This document shows, piece by piece, positions 10,201-16,294 of a stretch of DNA of 64,000 nt. A model generated the notes under the pieces. That model did not search any database. It saw only the letters and a program-made list of their open reading frames with translations, and was not told where the DNA came from. The stretch comes from Kribbella solani. GTDB lineage: Bacteria > Actinomycetota > Actinomycetes > Propionibacteriales > Kribbellaceae. The stretch lies in the NCBI RefSeq assembly GCF_014205295.1, contig NZ_JACHNF010000001.1, positions 2,666,001 to 2,730,000 of the forward strand, in the 5' to 3' direction. A program made the position numbers and the translations under genes. Positions within the stretch are counted from its first letter, which is position 1; each line of letters starts with the position of its first letter.

Positions 10201-10639
10201 CCTCGTCATCGCGGGCACCGACACCCCGCTCGACAACATGGCGATCTCACTGCACGCCAACCTCCGCTCGATGGTCGCGGGCGGTTTCACCCCGTACGAG
10301 GCGCTCACCACCGCGACCCACAACCCCGCGAAGTGGCTCCGCGTGGAAGACAAGCTCGGCGTCGTACGCCCCGGCGCGCAGGCCGACCTGTCCTTCGTCA
10401 CCGGCGACCCACTGTCCGACATCCGCGCGGCCGCCGCGGTCCAGCAAGTGATGATTGCCGGCAATCTACATTCGGTCGACGCGCTGCTCGCCCCGTACAC
10501 CCACACCACCCGCACCACCCCAACCCTCCAAACCGCCAACGCCCCACAACCCCTGACCCGCCCCCAAGCCCACGCCACCACCCCCACCCACTGGTGGCAC
10601 GAACCCGAATGGCTCCACCGAGCCTGCTGCGAAGGCTGA
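7259..10639 (+). CDS. Tat-exported beta-propeller/amidohydrolase fusion protein
   Basis: 1126 aa. SISRRRALQLSGGIAA at about 38-54 is a twin-arginine signal. Residues about 90-660 contain many TolB/PD40-type propeller repeats (recurring SPDG with downstream WS or FS, as in FSPDGKTLLYASDRDGTADLW). The C-terminal third is an amidohydrolase TIM barrel: MPGLIDAHNHWH (metal-binding His near 741-745), LSSHYLYPAEH, DGMEHTGATN and IAGTDTPLDN (catalytic Asp near 987). Tricorn-like propeller plus amidohydrolase proteins occur in actinobacteria and Bacteroidetes; substrates are mostly unknown. GTG 7259 has GGAG 7 nt upstream. A low-complexity RIVDGR/RIVDER segment (about 337-355) interrupts the propeller. 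The Pro/Thr/His-rich C-terminal tail is unusual. Confidence 0.85.
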   Translation: MTDDMTTSPADQNNPTDQVNDQPGDREADGIERPGSWSISRRRALQLSGGIAAVGAVSAVELPAAATETTPDKLGQSGATETRENQAVLREGTNFMVSVSPDGNWLALDLVTAIWVLPSAGGTARRLTDDLQDATRPRWSPDGRSIVFQSYRDGNFHLWTIRPDGSGLRQLTNGRYDHREPHVAPDGRSIVFSSDRGGNGSYGIHRLDLATGTITKLTDDTSEEAEPTISPDGRKIAFTVDTSSIVELDLTSGARSTLVAAKTGITVFGPSYSPAGKLAYVRLTGPACALIVDNQQLTSDQDVFAVPPSWSSTTDLYYTADGTIRHHHTGTASTGQRIVDGRSASGQIADERIVDERGAGGEHAVVPFAAVVPVTRKRPRAKSPDLESTAKRPVHGIASPTSSPDGRLLAFRALNAIWLATSDGRTTPRKLVADGYFNSDPDFSPDGKTLLYASDRDGTADLWLHDLSTGKNTKLSGLPGAQTAPRFAPDGKRIAYQDQDGVAWILDLGSGQVRQVTPTLFQPGRVSWSRDGKTLVLAAVKPFSKRFREGTSQLLYVDVATAALEYVEPMPFRSLATRGDDGPVFSPDGKQLAFVVESLLYVVPVDARGRFTAEPRAITKEVTDSPVWQDNRTLLYLHNGTLRRTTITGGRPATVKLDLWYRRATIKQHVTIHAGALWDGRASTLRRDVDIVLDGARIAAVRDHDGRRGSKTGSTAGSTSGSTADIDASKLTVMPGLIDAHNHWHLRGRAWGARQGNLWLAYGITSTRSPGDPVYQMQETREALAGGSLRGPRYFATGEAIDGSRVYYNFMRPTLSVQQLALELDRVEGLAYDLVKTYVRLPIEYQRRAIAYVHRLGLQLSSHYLYPAEHLGMDGMEHTGATNRLGYSHTVSRLGRAYADVITLFTQAGLSVTPTLFNSTMAHVDDPSLLTDRRTTTLYPSWEYDYLIGEVETAKGPAGVTTRELLRGNVDMVLRIHRGGGLVIAGTDTPLDNMAISLHANLRSMVAGGFTPYEALTTATHNPAKWLRVEDKLGVVRPGAQADLSFVTGDPLSDIRAAAAVQQVMIAGNLHSVDALLAPYTHTTRTTPTLQTANAPQPLTRPQAHATTPTHWWHEPEWLHRACCEG

Positions 10640-10701
10640 CAACCGACCAGCAAGGAAGGTCACGATCGACCCCCAGGAGATCGCCAGGAGTCACTGCCGC
10701 G

Positions 10702-11919
10702 CTACTGGATCTCGTCCTCGGCCTCGGCGAGTAGCCACTCGGCACGAGCGAGCAGCTCATCGAAAGTGAGGATCTCCGGCTCATAGAGGTTACGGCGATA
10801 TAGCTCAAAAGAACGCTGTTTGTCGTCCATTACTCCGCCACCGCTGCTGAGGAGCTGGCTGAGATGGCCGACGATTAGGAATGAGCGCGGCCGAACCAGG
10901 TATGTGTCGGTGCCGAGGTTGCCGCCATCCGTGTCTTTGTCGGCGAACTTGTCTGAGAGCTCCTGGACTGCACGGTAGACGGTTTGCTGCACCTGAGTCA
11001 CACCACCGGCCAACTCCTTGCTCGGCGCCCAACACCCTGATCGATATGGAGGACCACTCTCTAAGAGCTGCGTGCGGTGGTGCTTGATCTCGGCGAACAC
11101 CATCGACCGGACAACTCCGGTTGTTCGGAGCATTCCGTCTGCACGTTTGCCCGCGCCGGCAACAGAGGGGCCCGCCACTACCTGCTCTAACCGCGTTTGG
11201 TCCCATGACATCAACAGTTGACCAGCGAGTCCGATGCCGAGCACCCAAGGGTTGCGCTCCAGAAAGTCCTGCCAGACTCTCTCGGGGCCACGCAGGCGCT
11301 CCGCCTCGGCATCGAAGCGATCATCTTCCTCCAACAGCATGCGGAAGTTCTCGAGCTGCTCCCGTCGATGGGCCAAGGCGATGACGTCACGGGCTGACGA
11401 GTCATTCTGGATCAGCTCGGTCAGCTGCCCGCGGTCTTGGCGGTACAGCTCCTCCAGTCCGCGGGGGTCTTCGAGAACCGCTCGCAGGATGTCATCGTCA
11501 ACAACGGTCCGGTCATCACCCTCGATCGGGATGTGATCCAGCATCTTGATGGTGTCGATGAACTTGCCGGTCTGCTCCCGGTTCAGCGAGAGGAGAGTCT
11601 CCAACTTTGATACCCAGTTGGTGGTCTTGACCTTTTGGATGATCAGCTGACGTGCAACACCTTGCTCGCGGGCCAGCATGATACGGACCTGCGTGCGGGC
11701 GCTCTCGGACAACGTGATGACCTCCCACTCGAACTCGCCCAGATCGAGCGGCTCCTCGTCGAACACTTTGTTCACATATCGGGCGAGATGTCCGAAGTCA
11801 CGTGAGGTTGGAAATTTGAGGCGGAAGCTCTTTGAGACGTACGTGCGGGTCGTCAGGCGGCCGAGAGCGTAGTCAGCGTCGCTCATCGGTTCGTCCGGAT
11901 CGCTGAATGAGTCGCTCAC
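10702..11919 (-). CDS. sduA: Shedu-family immune nuclease (DUF4263)
   Basis: 405 aa. The C-terminal half matches DUF4263, the nuclease domain that defines the single-gene Shedu anti-phage system: VWQDFLERNPWVLG (about 213-227), a PD-(D/E)xK-type core with RADGML (about 255-260) and FAEIKHH (about 276-282, the ExK pair), then the helix YRAVQELSDKF. The N-terminal 200 residues form a variable, probably sensor, region with SRDFGHLARYVNKVF and coiled helices. GTG 11919 has AAGG 7 nt upstream; an in-frame ATG at 11886 lacks a site. It faces the end of the amidohydrolase gene and opens the accessory island. Function as defence is family knowledge; the nuclease motif is seen. Confidence 0.8.
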   Translation of the reverse strand: MSDSFSDPDEPMSDADYALGRLTTRTYVSKSFRLKFPTSRDFGHLARYVNKVFDEEPLDLGEFEWEVITLSESARTQVRIMLAREQGVARQLIIQKVKTTNWVSKLETLLSLNREQTGKFIDTIKMLDHIPIEGDDRTVVDDDILRAVLEDPRGLEELYRQDRGQLTELIQNDSSARDVIALAHRREQLENFRMLLEEDDRFDAEAERLRGPERVWQDFLERNPWVLGIGLAGQLLMSWDQTRLEQVVAGPSVAGAGKRADGMLRTTGVVRSMVFAEIKHHRTQLLESGPPYRSGCWAPSKELAGGVTQVQQTVYRAVQELSDKFADKDTDGGNLGTDTYLVRPRSFLIVGHLSQLLSSGGGVMDDKQRSFELYRRNLYEPEILTFDELLARAEWLLAEAEDEIQ

Positions 11920-12261
11920 GCCGTACCTTGTCTGTCAACTCCGCACAGGCTGACTGCTCCGTGGTGAATGGGCCAGCGAGGGCACATTACTCCCCGTTGA
12001 CGGTTCAGCGCGAGCGGTGGGAAACACAAGTATGACGTTGAGATGTGAATAACGCGCCCGGTGCATTTCCTCCACGCCCTAGCCCGCATAGCTCGTTGTG
12101 CCCGCCGACGGCAGGCTAGCGGAGTGGCGTACAGAGGCGCTTCATTACCGTGGGATCCCCCAAGGCGCCTAGGCTGCCTCGTCTTCCCAGAGAGGCCCAC
12201 ACGGCGATGGGTGCCCTGATCTTGGTAACCAAGGCACTCCGGTCGGCTGGAATGAATTCAA
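11920..12261. other. Intergenic region between Shedu and immunity genes
   Basis: 342 bp without a convincing gene, upstream of Shedu and downstream of the Imm1 gene (both minus strand). The only structure noticed is the odd palindrome CTTGGTAACCAAG at 12221-12233 flanked by GTGCC (12211) and GGCAC (12233), which could form a stem-loop just past the Imm1 stop and act as a terminator, although no U-tract follows. Base composition is less GC-rich than the flanking core genes. Confidence 0.4.
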
Positions 12262-12714
12262 TCAGCCGATGTCGGTCGGCCACACAGCCCAGTCGAGCGA
12301 TGCCGGACGTTCTCCACCATTCTGCAAGAACTCCTTGATCGCCCTCCGGATGTCCTCGCCGGGCAGCTCCGAGTCTTGCGGATACCCCTCGTCGTGACCG
12401 GTGTAGTAGTAGAAAACCTCTTCACGGTGGCTGTGCTGACCGCGTGCGTACCAGGCGCCGGCTTCGCCGTCGACATTGCGGGCGTAGCGCAGGCTGCCGA
12501 CTTTGCCCTCAGGGTAGAGACCGACGCGCAGCTCGTGGTCTGGGTAGCCGCGGTCGCTGCGTGGTCGTTCTTGGATGTAGAGCGTGGCGACCGAGTTCTC
12601 AAACGGCTCCGCCAGCATTGCGTCGACGAGTGCGTCGACATCGGCGGCGGAGGTCACCAGCACGCCGCCGTCGGTGTGCTCGTGCTTGTAGTAGGCCTTC
12701 AGCGAGTACGTCAT
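12262..12714 (-). CDS. Imm1-family immunity protein
   Basis: 150 aa, cytosolic. It matches the Imm1 (PF14430) pattern: an N-terminal beta strand, VDALVDAMLAEPFEN helix, ATLYIQERP, DHELRVGLYPEGKVGSLRY, EEVFYYYTGHDEGYPQDSELP and IKEFLQNGGERPASLDW at the end. Imm1 proteins neutralise deaminase and other polymorphic toxins by binding them. Its ATG (12712-12714) overlaps the toxin stop TGA (12711-12713) as ATGA, so the two are translationally coupled, which is how cognate immunity is usually arranged. Protection against the adjacent toxin is inferred. Confidence 0.85.
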   Translation of the reverse strand: MTYSLKAYYKHEHTDGGVLVTSAADVDALVDAMLAEPFENSVATLYIQERPRSDRGYPDHELRVGLYPEGKVGSLRYARNVDGEAGAWYARGQHSHREEVFYYYTGHDEGYPQDSELPGEDIRRAIKEFLQNGGERPASLDWAVWPTDIG

Positions 12715-13565
12715 GCTGACTCTGTCCCTTCGGGCTTTGTCGGCTTTGGGTAGGTCTCTTTGAAGTTGTTCGGTCCGAAGATGGTCAGTTTGGCGCCCTT
12801 GGGCAGGAAGTCCTTCAGCATCTCATCACAGCCGGCTTCACCGGGGCAGGGACGTTTGTTGACAACCAGTGTTGCCCGCCGCAGGCCTCGTTCGCGCATG
12901 AACATGGCGAACTTGATCTCGACGTGTGAGGTGATCTGCAGCAAGTGCGGCGCGTTACCGATCTTCTCGGCGACGGCGAACCGATCGGCCTTGTCGCGCC
13001 ACTCGTCGAAGCCACTGACCCACTCATCTTCCATGCCGTCTTCGTTGCGCCACAAGCCACGGGTCTTCTCACGGTGGCCGGGCTGGTCGAGGCGGACGGG
13101 CAGCTTGGCGAACAGTCGCCAGGCTTCCTCGTCTTCGATGTCCGGGCCTTCATCCTCCAGGCTCGCGTCATCGTCGACCCCCGCGGTCTTGTCTGGCTTG
13201 TCTGCTTCTCGCTTGTCGTCGCTGTCCTCCTGCCGGCGTTCTCGAGGTCCTGGACCGAGCGGTCGTTCGCAAGTCGAACCGCCGCCTGGCTCCGCGGTTC
13301 GGATGCCGCTGACCATCTGCTCGACCCACTGCTTCGCGCGGGCCTCAGCCAGCGTCAGGAAGTGGGCTGCTTCCTCGCAGCGTCGCGCGGCGTCGTCCAA
13401 CTGCATGGCAGCCATGCGTGCACTCGGATTGTTGCTCTGACTGCCGATCCATCCTGCGGCCTCGCGGCACTGCCTGCCTCGGTCATGCAGATAGCCAATC
13501 GCCCGCGGTGCCTCGTTCAGGCAGGCGAGCAGCTCTGCGGCGACCCGCTGCAGCTCGGACGGCAT
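12711..13565 (-). CDS. DddA-like (SCP1.201-type) double-stranded DNA cytosine deaminase toxin
   Basis: 284 aa. N-terminal residues 1-85 are alpha-helical with a WXG100/LXG-like look (SELQRVAAELLACLNEAPRA), typical of type VII-exported polymorphic toxins. A charged, disordered linker (about 95-150) follows. The C-terminal domain (about 195-265) carries the deaminase signature: HVE at 214-216, then RPC at 238-240 and GC ending at Cys246, followed by FLPKGAKLTIFGP, which is characteristic of SCP1.201/DddA-type deaminases. Those deaminate cytosine in dsDNA of a competing cell. GAGG 8 nt before ATG 13565 supports the start. It is sandwiched between a helical partner gene (18 nt upstream) and Imm1 (ATGA overlap). 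Target chemistry is inferred from the family. Confidence 0.82.
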   Translation of the reverse strand: MPSELQRVAAELLACLNEAPRAIGYLHDRGRQCREAAGWIGSQSNNPSARMAAMQLDDAARRCEEAAHFLTLAEARAKQWVEQMVSGIRTAEPGGGSTCERPLGPGPRERRQEDSDDKREADKPDKTAGVDDDASLEDEGPDIEDEEAWRLFAKLPVRLDQPGHREKTRGLWRNEDGMEDEWVSGFDEWRDKADRFAVAEKIGNAPHLLQITSHVEIKFAMFMRERGLRRATLVVNKRPCPGEAGCDEMLKDFLPKGAKLTIFGPNNFKETYPKPTKPEGTESA

Positions 13566-13583
13566 CCGTACGGCCTCGGCCGG

Positions 13584-13844
13584 CTAGATCTGGTCGGCGT
13601 AGCTGCGGCAGCCCGCCTCGGCGATCTGCAACGACTGCACTGCCTGGTCGAGCGACTTCGCGGCCGCGTCAAGCATGGTCACGATGTCCTGGTCGGCGCG
13701 GGTGGCCGTGCCGCGTATGAGGGCCTGCACCTGCTGGCTGGATTGCTCGAAGCGCTGCTTGAACCCGGCCAAACTCGCTGCCCCTTGGCGCGATTGGTCA
13801 GCGAGGCCGTGCAGTTGCATCTTCATCTGTTCGACTTGGGACAT
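13584..13844 (-). CDS. Small helical WXG100/Lap-like toxin partner
   Basis: 86 aa, almost entirely predicted helix with heptad-like spacing (MSQVEQMKMQLHGLADQSRQ, then DQDIVTMLDAAAKSLDQAVQ), two helices joined by a short turn. It has no WxG. A strong GAGGAG lies 5-6 nt before ATG 13844. As first gene of the toxin operon it is best read as the targeting/chaperone partner of the toxin N-terminal helices, comparable to the Lap proteins that pair with LXG toxins for type VII export. No secretion apparatus is encoded in the window. Function is inference from size, fold and position. Confidence 0.7.
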   Translation of the reverse strand: MSQVEQMKMQLHGLADQSRQGAASLAGFKQRFEQSSQQVQALIRGTATRADQDIVTMLDAAAKSLDQAVQSLQIAEAGCRSYADQI

Positions 13845-13893
13845 CGAAGCTCCTCACTTGGTCGGACAATCAGCGATCTGCTGAGCACCCGGA

Positions 13894-13923
13894 TTGACAA
13901 GCCGCGCGGTAGCGCGGCAATGA
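13894..13923 (+). promoter_or_regulatory. Promoter with palindrome between -35 and -10
   Basis: TTGACA at 13894-13899 is a perfect -35 hexamer. A weak -10 (AATGAT, 13919-13924) lies about 19 nt on. The spacer holds a perfect inverted repeat, GCCGCGC-GGTA-GCGCGGC (13901-13918). The region is the 109-bp divergent gap between the toxin-partner gene and the primase-like gene, so a repressor bound here could control either. The -35 and palindrome are seen; operator function is inferred. Confidence 0.4.
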
Positions 13924-13953
13924 TGTTCCCGATATGGAAGGACGATCAGGCAC

Positions 13954-14478
13954 ATGATTCGACGCAAGAACGCCATGTTGGACACCGCTCTCGCCTGTGT
14001 GGAGCGCGGCATTCTGGTGCGGTCGGCAACCTTTTCCGGCGTGCCGGACGGCGACTGGATCACTGATGCCAACGAAATTCGCGCGGCGTGGAACGTCGCC
14101 GAGCCGCCGAACCTGGCGATCACGTCCTGTCCGGCTGTGGCGATCTGGCGCCTGCCGCGCATCGCCGGCGCCTATGGCAAGCGGCTGTACGAGCAGGAGC
14201 GTCCTAGCGTGTGGCCGCCGATGACGCAGCTGCCGGACGGCGGCTGGATCACCTGCACGCTGCAACCTGACACCGAGCTTGGCCCGCTGGCTTCTGGCGT
14301 CGAGTACATCGAGCCGGGTAGACCGGTGGTCATTCCGCCGTCGACGACCGCGGATGGCCGGCTGCGGTGGGACGGGTCGAAGTTCCCACTGCACCCGTTG
14401 CCCAGCGCCGAGGCGGTGCTGTCGAAAGTTCTGCGCGCCGAACAGGAGTACGTCGAGCTGCACGGCCAACTCGGCTGA
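13954..14478 (+). CDS. Degenerate bifunctional primase/polymerase-like protein
   Basis: 174 aa. Order and spacing resemble the N-terminal prim-pol (AEP) domain of actinobacterial bifunctional DNA primase/polymerase proteins: TALACVERGI at the start, an AWN segment where the family has the CWx helix, WPPMTQLPDGGWI and GRPVVIPPSTTADGRLRW at the end. The catalytic D-x-D and His positions expected in active enzymes are not apparent; AITSCPAVAIWRLPR occupies the DxD region. It may therefore be a non-catalytic or nucleotide-binding relative. There is a perfect -35 box upstream. The start ATG 13954 has GGAAGG about 12 nt before it. The family call is tentative. Confidence 0.45.
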   Translation: MIRRKNAMLDTALACVERGILVRSATFSGVPDGDWITDANEIRAAWNVAEPPNLAITSCPAVAIWRLPRIAGAYGKRLYEQERPSVWPPMTQLPDGGWITCTLQPDTELGPLASGVEYIEPGRPVVIPPSTTADGRLRWDGSKFPLHPLPSAEAVLSKVLRAEQEYVELHGQLG

Positions 14479-14511
14479 GCTCGCGCCAGCCTCGTAGCGG
14501 GACACCACGCC

Positions 14512-15354
14512 TCAGCTCTTCTGACCAACGGCCAGGAACAGCGAACTTGATGCCACCAGTTCGGGCATGCGGTCGGCCAGGCGCGAGCACTCCAGTGCTG
14601 TGTCGAGCGGGTCATGCTCGGCCAACTTGTCGGTGTAGGGCTGACCTTTGAAGTGAGCGTCGATCATGACGGTGAGCCAGCCGCCAGGGCCGGTGAGACC
14701 GAAGATGTTGACCGGCCGCAGGCCAGCGCTCACCAGCTCACTACGCAGCTCGCTCTCGCGGTGGTAGTAGCAGTGCGCCATCCGCTCGTTGTCAGCACTG
14801 TGGCCGGTCTCCAAGATGTCGCGCACGATGCCGTGACGGGTGAGAAGCGTGTTGGCTAGCGTCGAACCGATCAGGTTGGCTGCGCGGTTGATCGCCACTG
14901 CGGCCAGCACGCCGCCCGGTCGCAGCACCCGCACGGCCTCGCGCAGAGCCAAGCGACGGCCGCTGGCGTCCGGGAGGTGATACAGCGGCCCGGCCATGAG
15001 TGCGGCATCGAACGACTCGTTGGACCATGGCAGCCGGCGACCGTCGCCAAGCTCAGCCGTAATGCCCGCCACGTTGGCCTGGTCGACGTGCCGCTGGACC
15101 GGATCGAGTAGGACGACGTCGTGCCCCTGCTCCTTGAGCCAGCGAGCGTGCACACCTGGTCCGCCGCCGATATCGGCGACACGAGCTGGAGTCGGCGGGA
15201 ACCACTGGCCAAGGAAGTCGTAGAGCCGGGCTTGCTCCAGGCGGCCTTTGACGGTGGAGCTCAGCCGGGCGGCTTCGTCCCAACGGCTTGAGTAGTGCGT
15301 CTCGATCGCTGGATCGACGGTCGGCCGATCCAGCGGGATTACAGGCGTATCCAC
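14512..15354 (-). CDS. Class I SAM-dependent methyltransferase
   Basis: 280 aa. Motif I VADIGGGPGVHARWL (about 58-72) with a following acidic residue in VVLLDPV, motif II-like SFDAALMAGPLYHLPD, and VLRPGGVLAAVAINR (motif III) give a complete Rossmann-fold SAM site. Small-molecule acceptor unknown. The frame is open upstream to 15744 but that part is low-complexity and unlike protein; GTG 15354 has AGGAG 4 nt upstream. It converges with the primase-like gene. It belongs to the accessory island, where its partner substrate is not evident. Confidence 0.8.
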   Translation of the reverse strand: MDTPVIPLDRPTVDPAIETHYSSRWDEAARLSSTVKGRLEQARLYDFLGQWFPPTPARVADIGGGPGVHARWLKEQGHDVVLLDPVQRHVDQANVAGITAELGDGRRLPWSNESFDAALMAGPLYHLPDASGRRLALREAVRVLRPGGVLAAVAINRAANLIGSTLANTLLTRHGIVRDILETGHSADNERMAHCYYHRESELRSELVSAGLRPVNIFGLTGPGGWLTVMIDAHFKGQPYTDKLAEHDPLDTALECSRLADRMPELVASSSLFLAVGQKS

Positions 15355-15878
15355 TGCGCTCCTATCTCCGAGGTGGAACAGCGGGCGGGCGTCCGCTTCT
15401 ACTGGCTGTGCGCCCGCCCGCTGGTCTTGAGCTGCGCTGGCCAGGTGGTTGCTCGCCCAGGCGTGAACGCGCCCAACCACCCAGCCAACTGGGACCGAGC
15501 ACCCGTCCGCGCCTCGGTGCTCGAGCGGCTGACACGGAACGGACTCGCTTTCGCGTCCCGTGCCAGCCGGCATCTGAGCGGGCCCTGGCCGAGTCCTCCA
15601 CGGGGGAGGACGACTCGGACAAGGACCGCGCCGTGGCGGAGCGGATGGGTGTGCAGCGATCTTCTGCATGTGAGGGCTGAGGACGATGACTGCCCACCGA
15701 CTCCGCCAGTGCATGTGTAATCTCGTAGCGGTTAGCCGAAGCAACCAGTGCCTCGAATGCCTGAGGGCAGTTCAGGGTCTTCGACGTACACCGAGCCCAT
15801 GAGAAGCCTTCGAGTTGCGCGAACTCGCTGAGTTCGGTTTCCAGAGCCGGGACCACCAGCCACGTCTGTGCTCGCCGT
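15355..15878. other. 524-bp gap without a confident gene
   Basis: Lies between the methyltransferase start and the stop of the 66-aa protein, both on the minus strand. On the minus strand one open frame (15362-15895) contains a briefly protein-like stretch, ALVASANRYEITHALAESV, but becomes Arg/Ser-rich and compositionally biased, has no credible start and no ribosome site. It could be a gene remnant or a leader region. I see no RNA gene or clear promoter. Confidence 0.4.
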
Positions 15879-16079
15879 TCACGAGTCGCCAGCACTCGGT
15901 CTCACCGCCGTGACGGCCGGCTCGATGGTCACACGGAGACTGGCGAATCGTCGTGTCATTCCCGCCTGGTACTTCATGGCCAGCGCTGGTTCGGCGGTGT
16001 AGTCCGCGATGACATGTTCACCGAACCAGACCCGAACGCGGCAAACAGCTGGTTGCGGAACCGCAGCAACGGTTGTCAT
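15879..16079 (-). CDS. Small conserved protein of unknown function (66 aa)
   Basis: 66 aa starting at ATG 16079. Central RVRVWFGEHVIADYTAEPALA and RRFASLRVTIEP stretches resemble a small family that I recall beside helix-turn-helix regulators in streptomycetes and relatives; function unknown. GGAGGAGG lies about 10 nt upstream, within the end of the preceding 30-codon gene. The ATG overlaps the TGA of that gene (ATGA), indicating coupled translation. It is soluble, with no membrane segment. Confidence 0.65.
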   Translation of the reverse strand: MTTVAAVPQPAVCRVRVWFGEHVIADYTAEPALAMKYQAGMTRRFASLRVTIEPAVTAVRPSAGDS

Positions 16080-16168
16080 TCGCCGCGCACCTCCTCCATG
16101 ATGTCGCGGATCATGAAGCCGTAGAGAACCACTGCAACGAGGGTGAGGACCCATGTACTCGCTGTCAT
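16076..16168 (-). CDS. 30-aa single-helix membrane protein
   Basis: A miniature ORF: Met-Thr-Ala-Ser-Thr followed by one hydrophobic helix (WVLTLVAVVLYGFMI) and a charged tail RDIMEEVRGE. GGAAGGTGG lies about 6 nt before ATG 16168. Its TGA (16076-16078) overlaps the next ATG as ATGA. Size, strong ribosome site and coupling argue it is translated. It is divergent from the XRE regulator gene. Role unknown; membrane-tethering of the 66-aa partner or a small inhibitory peptide are guesses. Confidence 0.6.
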   Translation of the reverse strand: MTASTWVLTLVAVVLYGFMIRDIMEEVRGE

Positions 16169-16187
16169 GGCGACCACCTTCCCGTTC

Positions 16188-16245
16188 GGGAGGGATCCCG
16201 GGAAGGGAGGTTGGGAGGGATGCCAGAGGGAGGAATTGGGGAGGA
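16188..16245 (+). other. G-tract cluster in divergent promoter
   Basis: The + strand carries at least six runs of three or more G within 58 bp (for example GGGAGGGATCCCGGG and TTGGGGAGGAA), spaced as needed for a G-quadruplex. It lies between the 30-aa gene and the XRE regulator, where it would affect transcription in either direction. Only the G-runs are observed; structure formation is inferred. Confidence 0.4.
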
Positions 16246-16267
16246 ACGTCGCCGTTAGGTGCCCACT

Positions 16268-16283
16268 GGTCACAGCCTGTGCC
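16268..16283. promoter_or_regulatory. Imperfect palindrome upstream of XRE regulator
   Basis: GGTCACAGCCTGTGCC is a 16-bp near-perfect inverted repeat (one mismatched pair), ending 11 nt before the GTG start of the HTH gene. The position would suit autoregulation of a regulator whose transcript may be leaderless. Binding is inferred. Confidence 0.3.
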
Positions 16284-16294
16284 ACCATCGATGG

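Noticed and set aside
12221..12233. CTTGGTAACCAAG as a regulator site
   Set aside because: It lies downstream of the Imm1 gene and far from the Shedu start; a terminator role is as likely, and neither is supported further.
15362..15895. 177-codon minus-strand frame as a gene
   Set aside because: Short protein-like stretch only; the rest is biased, there is no ribosome site, and it overlaps the methyltransferase upstream region.
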